Below are positions 19,607-28,183 of a stretch of DNA of 64,000 nucleotides, piece by piece. The stretch is from Antribacter gilvus (GTDB lineage: Bacteria; Actinomycetota; Actinomycetes; Actinomycetales; Cellulomonadaceae). Position 1 is the stretch's first letter; each line of letters begins with the position of its first letter. The stretch lies in contig NZ_QXTH01000002.1 in NCBI RefSeq assembly GCF_003946865.1, positions 124,001 through 188,000 on the forward strand. Reading direction: 5' to 3'. The translations under genes were made by a program, and so were the position numbers. The notes beneath the pieces are model-generated. The model was given only the letters and a program-made list of their open reading frames with translations. It did no database searches and had not been told where the DNA came from.

Positions 19607-20575
19607 TCACGCCAGCCCCCGGAGCGCCGCGAGGGGCGGTGCGTCGTCGCGGACCGCGGCCACCAGGTCGAGCACGCGCCGGGAGGCGCGCACGTCGTGC
19701 GCACGGAAGACCCGGGCCCCCAGCCAGGCCGCCACCGCCGTGGCCGCGAGGGTGCCCTCGAGCCGCTCCTCGGGCGGCAGGCCGAGCGTCTCCCCCACGA
19801 AGTCCTTGCGGCTCAGCGCCATGAGGAGCGGGAAGCCGAGGCCCGCCAGCGCGTCGGTGCGGCGCAGCAGGTGCAGCGAGTGCCAGGTGTTCTTGCCGAA
19901 GTCGTGCGTGGGGTCCACGAGCACCGACTCCCGCGGGACGCCGCACGCGACGGCCCGCTCGGCAGCCGTGCGCAGCGTCGTCAGCACGTCCAGCACGACG
20001 CCGTCCCGCGGGTCCGCGTCACCGTCGCCGCCCGGGGTAAGAGCCGGCCCGGGCGGGTACTCCACCCGGTACGGGTCGGTGCGAGGTACGGCGCCGCCGG
20101 TGTGGGAGCAGACCACGCCCACCCCGGCCGCACCGGCGACCCCCACGAGCGCCGGGTCGTGCCCCGCCCACGTGTCGTTGACCAGGTCGGCCCCGGCCTC
20201 GATCGCGGCCCGCGCCACGCCCGACCGCCACGTGTCCACCGAGACGAGCAGGTCCGGCACCTCGGCCCGGACCAGCTCGACCACCGGGATCACCCGCCGC
20301 AGCTCCTCGGCCTCGTCGACCTCGGGCCCGGTGCCGGCCCGGACCCCGCCCACGTCGACGATCTCGGCCCCCTCCGCGAAGGCGACCTCCGCCGCCCGGG
20401 CCGCGCGACCGGCGTCGGGCACCCGGGCCGGGGCGTAGAAGGAGTCCGTGGTCCGGTTGAGGACGGCCATCACGACGGGGCGCAGCGCGCCGTCGGCGCC
20501 GCGGCCCACCTCCCGGCCGCGCAGGACGAACCGTGCCCCGGCCGGCGGCACGCCGCGCGGGGCCGGGAAGGTCAC
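19607..20575 (-). CDS. folP: Dihydropteroate synthase family protein
   Basis: 322 aa protein of the pterin-binding TIM-barrel family. Motifs: VMAVLNRTTDSFY (the usual is NVTPDSF), AEIVDVGGVRAGTGPEVD, VSVDTWRSGVARAAI, LVNDTW, and RKDFVGETLG. The changes NVTPDSF to NRTTDSF and the more divergent lids resemble mycobacterial FolP2, whose dihydropteroate synthase activity is doubtful. So the role in folate synthesis is likely by family but not certain. GTG start at 20575 overlaps the upstream LOG-family gene by four bases. The two genes form an operon in the same order as around mycobacterial folP2. Confidence 0.85.
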   Translation of the reverse strand: MTFPAPRGVPPAGARFVLRGREVGRGADGALRPVVMAVLNRTTDSFYAPARVPDAGRAARAAEVAFAEGAEIVDVGGVRAGTGPEVDEAEELRRVIPVVELVRAEVPDLLVSVDTWRSGVARAAIEAGADLVNDTWAGHDPALVGVAGAAGVGVVCSHTGGAVPRTDPYRVEYPPGPALTPGGDGDADPRDGVVLDVLTTLRTAAERAVACGVPRESVLVDPTHDFGKNTWHSLHLLRRTDALAGLGFPLLMALSRKDFVGETLGLPPEERLEGTLAATAVAAWLGARVFRAHDVRASRRVLDLVAAVRDDAPPLAALRGLA

Positions 20576-21393
20576 GCGCCGGCCGCCGCGGCCTCGCCCT
20601 GGTCCTCGACGAGCTCCTCCAGGGACTCGCGCTCCTTGGCCGCGAGCGCCTCGCCCCGCCGCAGGACGTAGTCCACGGCCTCCGTGGGGTCGTCGGTCAG
20701 GTGCAGCAGGTCCAGGTCGGCCGGGCTGATCATGCCGCGGTCGGCGACCGCCGTACGGATCCAGTGCAGGAGACCGCCCCAGTACTCCGTGCCGATCAGG
20801 ACGAGAGGGAACTCCGTCACCTTGTGCGTCTGCACCAGGGTGATCGCCTCGAAGAGCTCGTCGAACGTGCCGAAACCACCCGGCAGCACCACGAAGCCCT
20901 GGGCGTACTTGACGAACATGGTCTTGCGGGCGAAGAAGTAGCGGAAGTTGATGCCGAGGTTCACGAACTCGTTCATGCCCTGCTCGAAGGGCAGCTCGAT
21001 CCCGAGGCCCACGGATGTGCCGTGCGCCTCCGAGGCGCCCTTGTTCGCGGCCTCCATGATGCCCGGGCCGCCGCCGGTGATGACCGCGAAGCCGGCCTCG
21101 ACGAAGAGGCGGCCCACCTCCTGGGCGAGGGCGTAGTCGGGGTGGTCGGGCTTGGTGCGGGCGCTGCCGAACACGGACACGGCCGGGCCCACCTCGGCCA
21201 GCGCGCCGAAGCCCTCCACGAACTCGCTCTGGATGCGCATCACGCGCCAGGGGTCGGAGTGCACCCACTCGGCGCCCTCGCCGGGGGCGAGGAGCCGCTG
21301 GTCGGTGGTGGTCGCGGGAATCTTGGAGCCGCGCAGGAGCACGGGACCCTTGCGGTAGCCCCGGCCCGTCTGCGGGAAGCCGTCGTCGCTCAT
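20572..21393 (-). CDS. LOG family protein (TIGR00730, Rossmann fold nucleotide hydrolase)
   Basis: 273 aa cytosolic protein of the LOG/lysine-decarboxylase-like family. It has the catalytic motif PGGFGTFDE (near residue 175) and GGGPGIMEAANKGASEAHG. Family members hydrolyse cytokinin riboside monophosphates or related nucleotides; lysine decarboxylase activity is a historical misnomer. The ATG at 21393 is preceded by TAGGTT (21400-21405) six bases upstream, pointing to a leaderless transcript that also carries folP. Confidence 0.9.
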   Translation of the reverse strand: MSDDGFPQTGRGYRKGPVLLRGSKIPATTTDQRLLAPGEGAEWVHSDPWRVMRIQSEFVEGFGALAEVGPAVSVFGSARTKPDHPDYALAQEVGRLFVEAGFAVITGGGPGIMEAANKGASEAHGTSVGLGIELPFEQGMNEFVNLGINFRYFFARKTMFVKYAQGFVVLPGGFGTFDELFEAITLVQTHKVTEFPLVLIGTEYWGGLLHWIRTAVADRGMISPADLDLLHLTDDPTEAVDYVLRRGEALAAKERESLEELVEDQGEAAAAGA

Positions 21394-21466
21394 GCGCCCA
21401 ACCTATCGCCGCTCGCGGGCCGCTCGCCGTCCGTGCGGTGACGGCCGGGTGAACCTCAGGTCCGGC

Positions 21467-22603
21467 TCAGCCGAGGAGCCAGGTGCGCAACGCCCGGTGG
21501 CACAACGCCAGCTGCGCCACCGGCACGCGCTCGTCGTCCTTGTGCGCCAGGGTGGGGTCCCCCGGGCCGAAGTTCACGGCGGGGACGCCCAGCTCCGAGA
21601 AGCGCGCCACGTCGGTCCAGCCGTACTTGGGCGCCGGTGCGCCACCCGTCGTGGCCAGCACCGACGCGGCGAACTCGACGGCGAGCGGGTCGTCGAGCCC
21701 GGGGCGCGCGCCGCCCGCGGCGTCGGTCACCACCACGTCGAAGCCGTGGAAGACCTCGCGCACGTGCGCCTCGGCGTCGGCCACGGTGCTCGACGGCGCG
21801 AACCGGTAGTTCACCGTCACGGTGCAGGCGTCCGGGATCACGTTCGTGGCGATGCCGCCGGTGATGCCCACGGCGTTGAGGCTCTCGCGGTAGACGAGCC
21901 CGTCCACCTCGACGTCGCGCGTCTCGTAGTCCGCGAGCCGGGTCAGCACCTCGGCCGCGGCGTGGATGGCGTTGGAACCCATCCAGGCGCGCGCGGAGTG
22001 CGCGGTCACGCCGTGGGTGCGCACCTCGACGCGCAGCGTGCCGTTGCAGCCGCCCTCGATGCCCGCGTTGCTCGGCTCACCGAGGATCGCGAAGTCGCCC
22101 GCGAGCAGGTCGGGGTGGTTCCGCACGAGACGACCGAGGCCGTTCAGCGCCGAGTCCACCTCCTCGTGGTCGTAGAAGACCCAGGTGAGGTCCTGCGCCG
22201 GCTCGCGGCCGGGCGAGCCCAGCTCGACGGCGAGCGCGAGCGCCACTGCCACGCCCCCCAGCATGTCGACGGTCCCACGTCCCCACATCACGGCGTCCTC
22301 GCCCTGGCCGACGAGGCGCGTCGGCAGGTTGTCGGCGACGGGCACCGTGTCGATGTGGCCGGCGACCACGACCCGCCGGGCCCGCCCGAACGACGTGCGC
22401 GCCACGAGCGCGTCGCCGTCGCGCACCACGTCGAGGTGCGGCTGGGCGCGGAGCACGGCCTCGATCGCGTCGGCGAGCGCGGTCTCGTCGCCGCTCACCG
22501 AGGGGATGTCGCAGATGGCGGCGGTCAGCGCCACCAGCTGGTCGGCCGTGGCCCCGGCCGGGTCGAGGAGGGCGGGGTCGAGGAAGGTCGCAGCGGTGTC
22601 CAC
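21467..22603 (-). CDS. dapE: Succinyl-diaminopimelate desuccinylase
   Basis: M20 metallopeptidase that removes succinate from N-succinyl-LL-diaminopimelate in the lysine/peptidoglycan pathway, 378 aa. Zinc-site motifs are [11 protein letters not shown], the GTVDMLGG Asp, YDHEEVDS, and the C-terminal HKDDE. The GTG start at 22603 lies six bases after a -10 hexamer TAGCAT and has no ribosome binding site, so the transcript is probably leaderless. It is divergent from dapD over only 49 bp, giving two lysine-pathway genes a shared control region. Confidence 0.95.
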   Translation of the reverse strand: MDTAATFLDPALLDPAGATADQLVALTAAICDIPSVSGDETALADAIEAVLRAQPHLDVVRDGDALVARTSFGRARRVVVAGHIDTVPVADNLPTRLVGQGEDAVMWGRGTVDMLGGVAVALALAVELGSPGREPAQDLTWVFYDHEEVDSALNGLGRLVRNHPDLLAGDFAILGEPSNAGIEGGCNGTLRVEVRTHGVTAHSARAWMGSNAIHAAAEVLTRLADYETRDVEVDGLVYRESLNAVGITGGIATNVIPDACTVTVNYRFAPSSTVADAEAHVREVFHGFDVVVTDAAGGARPGLDDPLAVEFAASVLATTGGAPAPKYGWTDVARFSELGVPAVNFGPGDPTLAHKDDERVPVAQLALCHRALRTWLLG

Positions 22604-22609
22604 GGTCCG

Positions 22610-22646
22610 ATGCTAGGCGCTGCCCGTACGCCGTCCTCGATAGGGT
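22610..22646. promoter_or_regulatory. Back-to-back leaderless promoters of dapE and dapD
   Basis: The 49 bp between the start codons contains TAGCAT on the minus strand (22615-22610), six bases before the dapE GTG, and TAGGGT on the plus strand (22641-22646), six bases before the dapD ATG. Neither gene has a ribosome binding site. The two polymerase sites must overlap upstream, so they may compete or be co-regulated. Confidence 0.55.
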
Positions 22647-22652
22647 GGGTGC

Positions 22653-23600
22653 ATGACGACGAGCGCCTGGGGCTTCGGCCTCGCCACGATCGCCGGCGAC
22701 GGCACCACCCTCGACACCTGGTACCCGAGCCCCGCGCTCGGCTCGGCCCCGGACGGGGCGACGCCCCCGGCGTCCCTCGTGGCGCTGGCCGAGCGTGACG
22801 AGGTCCGCGGGGTCGAGGTGACGCTGGTCCGCACGGAGATCGACCTGGACGCGCCGCCGCAGGAAGCCTCCGACGCCTACCTGCGCCTCCACCTCCTGTC
22901 GCACCGCCTGGTGCGGCCGCACGGCCTCAACCTGGACGGCATCTTCGGCGTCCTCGCCAACGTGGTCTGGACCAGCGCCGGCCCGTGCGCGGTCGACGGC
23001 TTCGAGGAGACCCGGATGCGCCTGCGCGCCACCGGCTTCCCGGTCACCGTCTACGGGGTGGACAAGTTCCCCCGCATGGTCGACTACGTGGTGCCCGCGG
23101 GCGTCCGGGTGGCCGACGCCGACCGCGTCCGCCTGGGCGCCCACCTCGCCGCCGGCACCACCGTGATGCACGAGGGCTTCGTCAACTTCAACGCCGGCAC
23201 CCTCGGCACCTCGATGGTGGAGGGCCGGATCTCGTCGGGCGTCACGGTGGGCGACGGGTCCGACGTCGGCGGCGGCGCCTCGATCATGGGCACCCTCTCC
23301 GGCGGCGGCAAGGAGGTGGTCAGCCTGGGCGCGCGGTGCCTGCTGGGCGCCAACGCGGGCCTGGGCATCCCCCTCGGCGACGACTGCGTCGTCGAGGCGG
23401 GCCTCTACGTCACGGCGGGCACCAAGGTGGTCGTGCTGGGCGCGGCGGCCTCGGAGGACGGCCCGGTGGTCGTCAAGGCCCGCGAGCTCGCCGGCCGGGA
23501 CGGCCTGCTGTTCCGGCGGAACTCCACGACCGGCGCCGTCGAGGTGCTGGCGCGGGGCGGGGTGGGCATCGAGCTGAACGCGGCCCTGCACGCGAACTGA
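22653..23600 (+). CDS. dapD: 2,3,4,5-tetrahydropyridine-2,6-dicarboxylate N-succinyltransferase
   Basis: Succinylates tetrahydrodipicolinate using succinyl-CoA, the step that commits to the succinylase branch of diaminopimelate synthesis. 315 aa, of the actinobacterial DapD type (as Rv1201c), with an N-terminal domain and a C-terminal left-handed beta-helix seen as hexapeptide-like repeats ([27 protein letters not shown]-type turns). The ATG follows a TAGGGT hexamer by six bases, so it is probably leaderless. Divergent from dapE. Confidence 0.95.
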   Translation: MTTSAWGFGLATIAGDGTTLDTWYPSPALGSAPDGATPPASLVALAERDEVRGVEVTLVRTEIDLDAPPQEASDAYLRLHLLSHRLVRPHGLNLDGIFGVLANVVWTSAGPCAVDGFEETRMRLRATGFPVTVYGVDKFPRMVDYVVPAGVRVADADRVRLGAHLAAGTTVMHEGFVNFNAGTLGTSMVEGRISSGVTVGDGSDVGGGASIMGTLSGGGKEVVSLGARCLLGANAGLGIPLGDDCVVEAGLYVTAGTKVVVLGAAASEDGPVVVKARELAGRDGLLFRRNSTTGAVEVLARGGVGIELNAALHAN

Positions 23601-23637
23601 GGTCACCGGCTCTCGACGGATGTCCAGGTGGGTGCCC

Positions 23638-23643
23638 TAGACT
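23638..23643 (+). promoter_or_regulatory. -10 element upstream of the anchored lysozyme-like gene
   Basis: TAGACT places transcription start near 23650. This lies past the GTG at 23647, so it argues for the downstream ATG at 23704 as the true start of the next gene. Confidence 0.35.
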
Positions 23644-23703
23644 CTCGTGTCCTCGAAGCACCGACCCCGAGAGACACCGACCCCGGAGAGCGACGGAACC
23701 CGC

Positions 23704-24678
23704 ATGGTCCTCCTGGCCGAGAACGACACGGCCTCGCCGTTCCCGTCGCGCCCCGGTACACCGGGGCAGCGACGCGGCCGGCGGGTGCGCCGTGCCGTGG
23801 GCTGGACCGTCGGGGTCGCGCTCCTGGGCGCCACGGGCACGGGGCTGGTCCTGGCTGCCCTCAACCACTTCGACAGCGTGAACCCGGCGACCGAGCGGTG
23901 CGGGTCCGTCCTCGACGGCACGGAGTGGTACCTCTCGCCCGCCCAGGCGGACAACGCCGCGTTGATCACCGGCATCAGCCTCCGGCGCGCGCTCCCGGCC
24001 CGGGCCGCGACGATCGGCCTGGCCACCTCCCTGCAGGAGTCCAAGCTCATCAACATCACGTACGGCGACCGGGACTCGGTCGGCCTGTTCCAGCAGCGGC
24101 CGTCGCAGGGCTGGGGCAGCGTGGAGCAGATCATGGACCCCGTGTACTCGACGAACGCCTTCTACGACGGCCTCGTGAAGGTGGCGGGGTACGAGGACAT
24201 GGAGATCACGGTCGCGGCGCAGACCGTGCAGCGGTCCGGCTACCCGGACGCGTACGCGCAGCACGAGACGCGGTCACGCGCCTGGGCCTCGGCCCTGACC
24301 GGCAACTCCGCGGCGGCACTGAGCTGTGAGCTGGCGGACGTGCCTGGGGACTCCATGCTGTCGGCCGCACAGGCCGGCGACCTGCTGGCCGGCCGGCTCG
24401 GCCGTGACCTCGGCCTCGCCCCGGCGCCCGGCGGCTCCGCGACGGACGGCACCGTGGGCCGGGTCGTCGTCGACGCGTCGCCCCTGGCACCCGACGACCC
24501 CGCCCGGGGCGCCTGGGCCACCGGCCAGTGGGCTGTGGCGACGGCGGCCGCGACGCACGTGATCGAGGTCCGGGTGTCCGACCGGGTGTGGACCCGCGAG
24601 GAGGCGGCGTGGACGCCGGCCGACTCCGCGCTGCCCACGGGCCAGGTCACGATCACCCAGGCCGTCGCGGCGCCCTAG
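23704..24678 (+). CDS. Membrane-anchored extracellular protein, lysozyme-like
   Basis: 324 aa from ATG 23704; an upstream GTG at 23647 in frame would add 19 residues but seems to precede the transcription start. A basic cytoplasmic segment (RRGRRVRRAVG) is followed by one membrane helix (WTVGVALLGATGTGLVLAAL near residue 45) and an extracellular part. The region ATSLQESKLINITYGDRDSV and GLFQQRPSQGWG is strongly conserved in actinobacterial proteins and resembles a lytic transglycosylase/lysozyme-like fold with a possible catalytic Glu in LQESK. Database entries of this family are sometimes called heavy metal transporters, which the sequence does not support. Function unproven. Confidence 0.75.
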   Translation: MVLLAENDTASPFPSRPGTPGQRRGRRVRRAVGWTVGVALLGATGTGLVLAALNHFDSVNPATERCGSVLDGTEWYLSPAQADNAALITGISLRRALPARAATIGLATSLQESKLINITYGDRDSVGLFQQRPSQGWGSVEQIMDPVYSTNAFYDGLVKVAGYEDMEITVAAQTVQRSGYPDAYAQHETRSRAWASALTGNSAAALSCELADVPGDSMLSAAQAGDLLAGRLGRDLGLAPAPGGSATDGTVGRVVVDASPLAPDDPARGAWATGQWAVATAAATHVIEVRVSDRVWTREEAAWTPADSALPTGQVTITQAVAAP

Positions 24679-24702
24679 CCGGGTCCGCCGGGCGCCGCGA
24701 CG
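24663..24702. terminator. Bidirectional terminator hairpin
   Basis: Perfect 13-base arms at 24663-24675 and 24690-24702 with a 14-base loop, between the convergent lysozyme-like gene and gltA. The left arm covers the last codons and stop of the former. Confidence 0.7.
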
Positions 24703-24710
24703 TACGGAGG

Positions 24711-26024
24711 TCAGCGCGCCGCGACGGGCACGTAGTCGCGCTCCGTGGCGCCGGTGTAGACCTGGCGCGGGCGGCCGATCTTGGTCTGCGGGTCCTTCAT
24801 CATCTCGCGCCACTGGGCGATCCAGCCGGGCATGCGGCCGAGCGCGAAGAGCGGCGTGAACATGGCCGGGTCGAAGCCCATGGCCTTGTAGATCAGGCCC
24901 GTGTAGAAGTCGACGTTCGGGTAGAGCTTGCGCTCCACGAAGTAGTCGTCGGAGAGGGCGATCTCCTCGAGGCCGCGCGCGATCTCCAGCAGCTCGTCCT
25001 TGGCGCCGAGCTTGCCGAGCACCTCGTCCGCGCTCTTCTTCACGATCGCGGCGCGCGGGTCGTACGACTTGTACACCCGGTGGCCGAAGCCCATGAGGCG
25101 TACGCCGTCCTGCTTGGCCTTGACCTTCTCCATGAACGTCTCGACGGTCTCGCCGCCGGACCGGATCTTCTCGAGCATGTCGAGCACCGCCTCGTTGGCG
25201 CCGCCGTGCGACGGGCCCGACAGCGCGTTCACGCCCGCCGCGACCGACGCGTAGAGGTTCGCGTTGGAGGAGCCCACGACGCGCACCGTGGAGGTGGAGC
25301 AGTTCTGCTCATGGTCCGCGTGCAGGATGAGGAGCTTCTCGAGCGCGTCCACCACCACCGGGTCGGCCTCGTACGCCTCGTACGGGGTCGCGAACGTCAT
25401 GCGGAGGAAGTCCTCGACATAGCCGCGCGAGTAGTCGGGGTACAGCAGCGGCTCGCCCACCCGGCGGCGGTGGAGGTACGACGTGATGGTGCGCGTCTTG
25501 GCGAGCAGCAGCACCGTCGCCAGGTCGACCTGCTCGTCGTCGTGCGGGTCGAGCGACTCCGGGTAGAACGTGGACAGCGCGTTCACCGCGGACGCGAGCA
25601 CGGCCATGGGGTGCCCGGAGCGCGGGAACGTCCCCATGAAGGTGCGGAAGTCCTCGTGGACCAGCGTGTGCCGGTTGACGCGCTCGACGAACGACTCGAG
25701 CGTCGGGGCGTCCGGCAGTCCGCCGTAGATCAGCAGGTACGCCACCTCGAGGAACGACGAGCTCTCCGCGAGCTGGTCGATCGGGTACCCGCGGTAGCGC
25801 AGGATGCCCTGGTCGCCGTCGATGTACGTGATCGAGGACTCGCACGAGGCGGTGTTCATGAACCCGGGGTCGACGGTGACCAGGCCGGTGTCCTTGAGCA
25901 GGGACGAGACCACGATCCCGTCATTCCCCTCGCTCGACGGGACGACGGGGAGATTTCGGGCGGTTCCGTCGACGACGAGCTCGACGGTGGGCCGGGTGCT
26001 GTCTGCCTGCGTGGTGGACGTCAT
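24711..26024 (-). CDS. gltA: Citrate synthase
   Basis: Type I hexameric-class citrate synthase, 437 aa, condensing acetyl-CoA and oxaloacetate. Catalytic residues are visible in GPSHGGANEAVLDML (His), GFGHRVYKSYDPRA (His) and NVDFYTGL (Asp). The N-terminal domain (TVELVVDGTARNLPVVPSSE) is the beta-sheet extension typical of the Gram-negative/actinobacterial type. ATG 26024 has an AAGGAAG ribosome binding site five bases upstream; the longer frame to 26168 lacks one. The 115 bp upstream gap has possible TTGGAA and TACTGT promoter hexamers, not firmly spaced. Confidence 0.96.
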   Translation of the reverse strand: MTSTTQADSTRPTVELVVDGTARNLPVVPSSEGNDGIVVSSLLKDTGLVTVDPGFMNTASCESSITYIDGDQGILRYRGYPIDQLAESSSFLEVAYLLIYGGLPDAPTLESFVERVNRHTLVHEDFRTFMGTFPRSGHPMAVLASAVNALSTFYPESLDPHDDEQVDLATVLLLAKTRTITSYLHRRRVGEPLLYPDYSRGYVEDFLRMTFATPYEAYEADPVVVDALEKLLILHADHEQNCSTSTVRVVGSSNANLYASVAAGVNALSGPSHGGANEAVLDMLEKIRSGGETVETFMEKVKAKQDGVRLMGFGHRVYKSYDPRAAIVKKSADEVLGKLGAKDELLEIARGLEEIALSDDYFVERKLYPNVDFYTGLIYKAMGFDPAMFTPLFALGRMPGWIAQWREMMKDPQTKIGRPRQVYTGATERDYVPVAAR

Positions 26025-26139
26025 GGCTTCCTTCCAGGGGCGCGCGGGGGACGGGGCGCTACCCAGGGGGGAGGTCGCGGGCAGCGTCGACCAGGAATCG
26101 ACAGTACCCCGAGAAAGCATTGTCATTCCAACTTGCAGG

Positions 26140-27297
26140 TCAAGGACGTGTGATGCGCGACACAGCATCCCTGATGGCAGCGTCGCCCGCCGTCAGGGCC
26201 ACCCGGGTGTGGCCCGCACCGGCAGGCCCGTACAGAGACCCCGGCGCGGTGAGGATCCCGTGCCGGGCGAGCGCGGCGGCAGCCTGCCGGCCGGCCCCCG
26301 GATGGTCCGCCCCGCCCGGAGCGTCCGACGGCGGTGTGGCGATCGTCACCCAGAGGTACAGGCCTGCCTCGGACCGGTCGACGACGAACCCCGCGTGCTC
26401 CAGCGCGGGGGCGAGCGCCCGCCGCCGGGCGCCGTAGGCCTCCCGCTGGACGGCGACGTGCGCGTCGTCGTCCAGCGCCGCGACCATCGCGGCCTGCACG
26501 GGCGCGGGGACGATGAGCCCCAGGTGCTTGCGGGTGGCGAGCAGGTCGGCCACCAGGGCGGTGTCCCCCGCGAGGAACGCCGCGCGATAGCCGGCCAGGT
26601 TCGACTGCTTGGAGAGCGAGTAGGCGGCCAGCAGGCCGTCGTGCGACCCGCCGCACACGCGCGGGTCGAGGATGCTCGGCACGCCCTCCTCGGACCAGGG
26701 CGACTCCCAGGCGAGCTCGGCGTAGCACTCGTCGCTGACCACGACCGCGCCGATCGCCCGCGCGGCCTCGACCACGCGCCGCAGGGCGTCGACACCCAGC
26801 ACACGGCCCGTGGGGTTGCTCGGGCTGTTGACCCAGACCAGCCGCACGTCGTCGCGCCCGGCCCACGTCTCGACGTCGTCCGTGGCGAGCGCCGTGGCCC
26901 CCGCCGCGCGGATGCCGGCGAGATAGGTCGGGTACGCGATCTCGGGATGGACCACCACGTCGCCCGGGCCCAGGCGCAGCAGCGACGGGAGCAGGCCCAC
27001 CAGCTCCTTCGAGCCGATGGTGGGCAGCACGCCGTCGGGCGACAGGCCCGGCACTCCCCGGCGGCGAGCGAACCACGCGGCCACCGAGGCCCGCAGCGCG
27101 GGCGTGCCCGCCGTCAGCGGGTAGCCCGGGGCGTCCGACGCCGCGGCGAGGGCCTCGCGGACGACCGCGGGTGTGGGGTCCACCGGAGTACCCATCGACA
27201 GGTCGACCAGGCCGCCGGGGTGCGCGCGGGCGGTCGCCGTGAGGTCGTCCAGCGTGTCCCAGGGATACGGCAGGTCGCGAAGGTCAGCGAGGCCCAT
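26140..27297 (-). CDS. dapC: Succinyldiaminopimelate transaminase
   Basis: PLP-dependent class I/II aminotransferase forming N-succinyl-LL-diaminopimelate, 385 aa. The Schiff-base Lys is in YSLSKQSNLAGYR; upstream are VWVNSPSNPTGRVL and VSDECYAEL, both PLP-contact signatures. It starts seven bases after the fdxA stop, so the two genes form an operon, an order I know from Rv0858c-like loci and many actinomycetes. With dapD and dapE a few kb away, three of the succinylase-branch steps are in this window. Confidence 0.92.
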   Translation of the reverse strand: MGLADLRDLPYPWDTLDDLTATARAHPGGLVDLSMGTPVDPTPAVVREALAAASDAPGYPLTAGTPALRASVAAWFARRRGVPGLSPDGVLPTIGSKELVGLLPSLLRLGPGDVVVHPEIAYPTYLAGIRAAGATALATDDVETWAGRDDVRLVWVNSPSNPTGRVLGVDALRRVVEAARAIGAVVVSDECYAELAWESPWSEEGVPSILDPRVCGGSHDGLLAAYSLSKQSNLAGYRAAFLAGDTALVADLLATRKHLGLIVPAPVQAAMVAALDDDAHVAVQREAYGARRRALAPALEHAGFVVDRSEAGLYLWVTIATPPSDAPGGADHPGAGRQAAAALARHGILTAPGSLYGPAGAGHTRVALTAGDAAIRDAVSRITRP

Positions 27298-27304
27298 CGC
27301 TGGG

Positions 27305-27622
27305 TCAGGCCTGGGGCGGCAGCACGGCGATCAGCGGGTGGTCCTTCTCGATGAGGCCCATCTTCGCTGCGCCGCCCGGCGAGCCCAGGTCGTCGAAGAA
27401 CTGGACGTTCGCGTCGTAGTAGCCCTTCCACTCGTCGGGGACGTCGTCCTCGTAGTAGATGGCCTCGACGGGGCAGACCGGCTCGCACGCACCGCAGTCC
27501 ACGCACTCGTCCGGGTGGATGTACAGGGAGCGCTGGCCCTCGTAGATGCAGTCCACGGGACACTCCTCGATGCACGCCTTGTCCTTGACATCGACGCACG
27601 GCTGAGCGATCACGTAGGTCAC
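27305..27622 (-). CDS. fdxA: 7Fe ferredoxin
   Basis: 105 aa ferredoxin with [3Fe-4S] and [4Fe-4S] clusters: [19 protein letters not shown] at the N terminus and [20 protein letters not shown]. This is the FdxA type found throughout actinobacteria as an electron carrier. GTG 27622 is the start that gives the standard N terminus VTYVIAQPC; a GGAAGGGA stands 12 bases upstream, a long spacing. The upstream TAGAGT (near 27672) is a likely -10. Operon with dapC. Confidence 0.93.
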   Translation of the reverse strand: MTYVIAQPCVDVKDKACIEECPVDCIYEGQRSLYIHPDECVDCGACEPVCPVEAIYYEDDVPDEWKGYYDANVQFFDDLGSPGGAAKMGLIEKDHPLIAVLPPQA

Positions 27623-27734
27623 TTCGAGGGTGTCCCTTCCACCTGGGGCGCAGAGTCCCTGCGCACGTGACTCTAGTATCGCAAAGCCCGTGCGCAGGAG
27701 CGTGCACCGTCTCACCTCATGACAGGAGCAGAGT

Positions 27735-28010
27735 GTGACCTCCACGACACCCGCCGCCGAGCCCGGCTGGCGGAGCCTCCCGGTCGGCGCGCGCGCCGTG
27801 GTCCGGCGCCGCCTCGCGGCGGGCGCCGGTCACGTGTGGACGGACCTGATCGGGTACGTCCTCGAGGTGTCCGACGCCGGTCTCCTCCTCCGCACGGACC
27901 CGCGCCCCGGGCGTGGGTCGCCCGAGGAGGTACGGGTCCGTGCGGAGGAGATCGAGACGGCGAAGCCTGTCCCGGAGCGCCCGGTCAGGCGCTCCGGTCC
28001 ACCCAGATGA
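27735..28010 (+). CDS. Small protein, SH3-like domain of Rv0428c-type acetyltransferases
   Basis: 91 aa protein that corresponds to only the N-terminal SH3-like part of Rv0428c-type GNAT acetyltransferases: [38 protein letters not shown] and [14 protein letters not shown]. There is no acetyltransferase domain after it, so it is either a free-standing domain or the remaining half of a gene. GTG start at 27735 has AGGAG six bases upstream. Its last 26 bases overlap the convergent ferredoxin gene. Confidence 0.7.
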   Translation: MTSTTPAAEPGWRSLPVGARAVVRRRLAAGAGHVWTDLIGYVLEVSDAGLLLRTDPRPGRGSPEEVRVRAEEIETAKPVPERPVRRSGPPR

Positions 28011-28182
28011 CGCCCGTGGGGCACATGCTCACGGCTTCCTGGAGGGCGTGCTCCTGGTCCTCGCCGGGACGGTCGTCGAGGAGCACCACGATGCCCTCGT
28101 CGTCCTGGTCGAAGATGTCGGGTGCGAGCATCACGCACTGACCCGCGCCACAGCAGGCATGCCTATCAACGTTTACCTTCAT
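27985..28182 (-). CDS. Single-cluster ferredoxin, P450 partner
   Basis: 65 aa [3Fe-4S]-type ferredoxin: Cys10/Cys11 and Cys16 in HACCGAGQC and Cys54 in MCPTGVI, the pattern of actinomycete ferredoxins that feed cytochromes P450. It starts one base after the stop of the P450 gene, so the two are coupled, and it almost certainly donates electrons to that enzyme. Its 3' end overlaps the convergent SH3-like gene by 26 bases. Confidence 0.92.
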   Translation of the reverse strand: MKVNVDRHACCGAGQCVMLAPDIFDQDDEGIVVLLDDRPGEDQEHALQEAVSMCPTGVIWVDRSA

Positions 28183-28183
28183 G

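Noticed and set aside
20572-21393. Lysine decarboxylase
   Set aside because: The PGGxGTxxE motif defines the LOG nucleotide-hydrolase family; no PLP-dependent decarboxylase features are present.
23647-23703. GTG 23647 as start of the lysozyme-like gene
   Set aside because: A TAGACT -10 at 23638-23643 would put the transcription start after this codon; the ATG at 23704 is preferred, though not proven.
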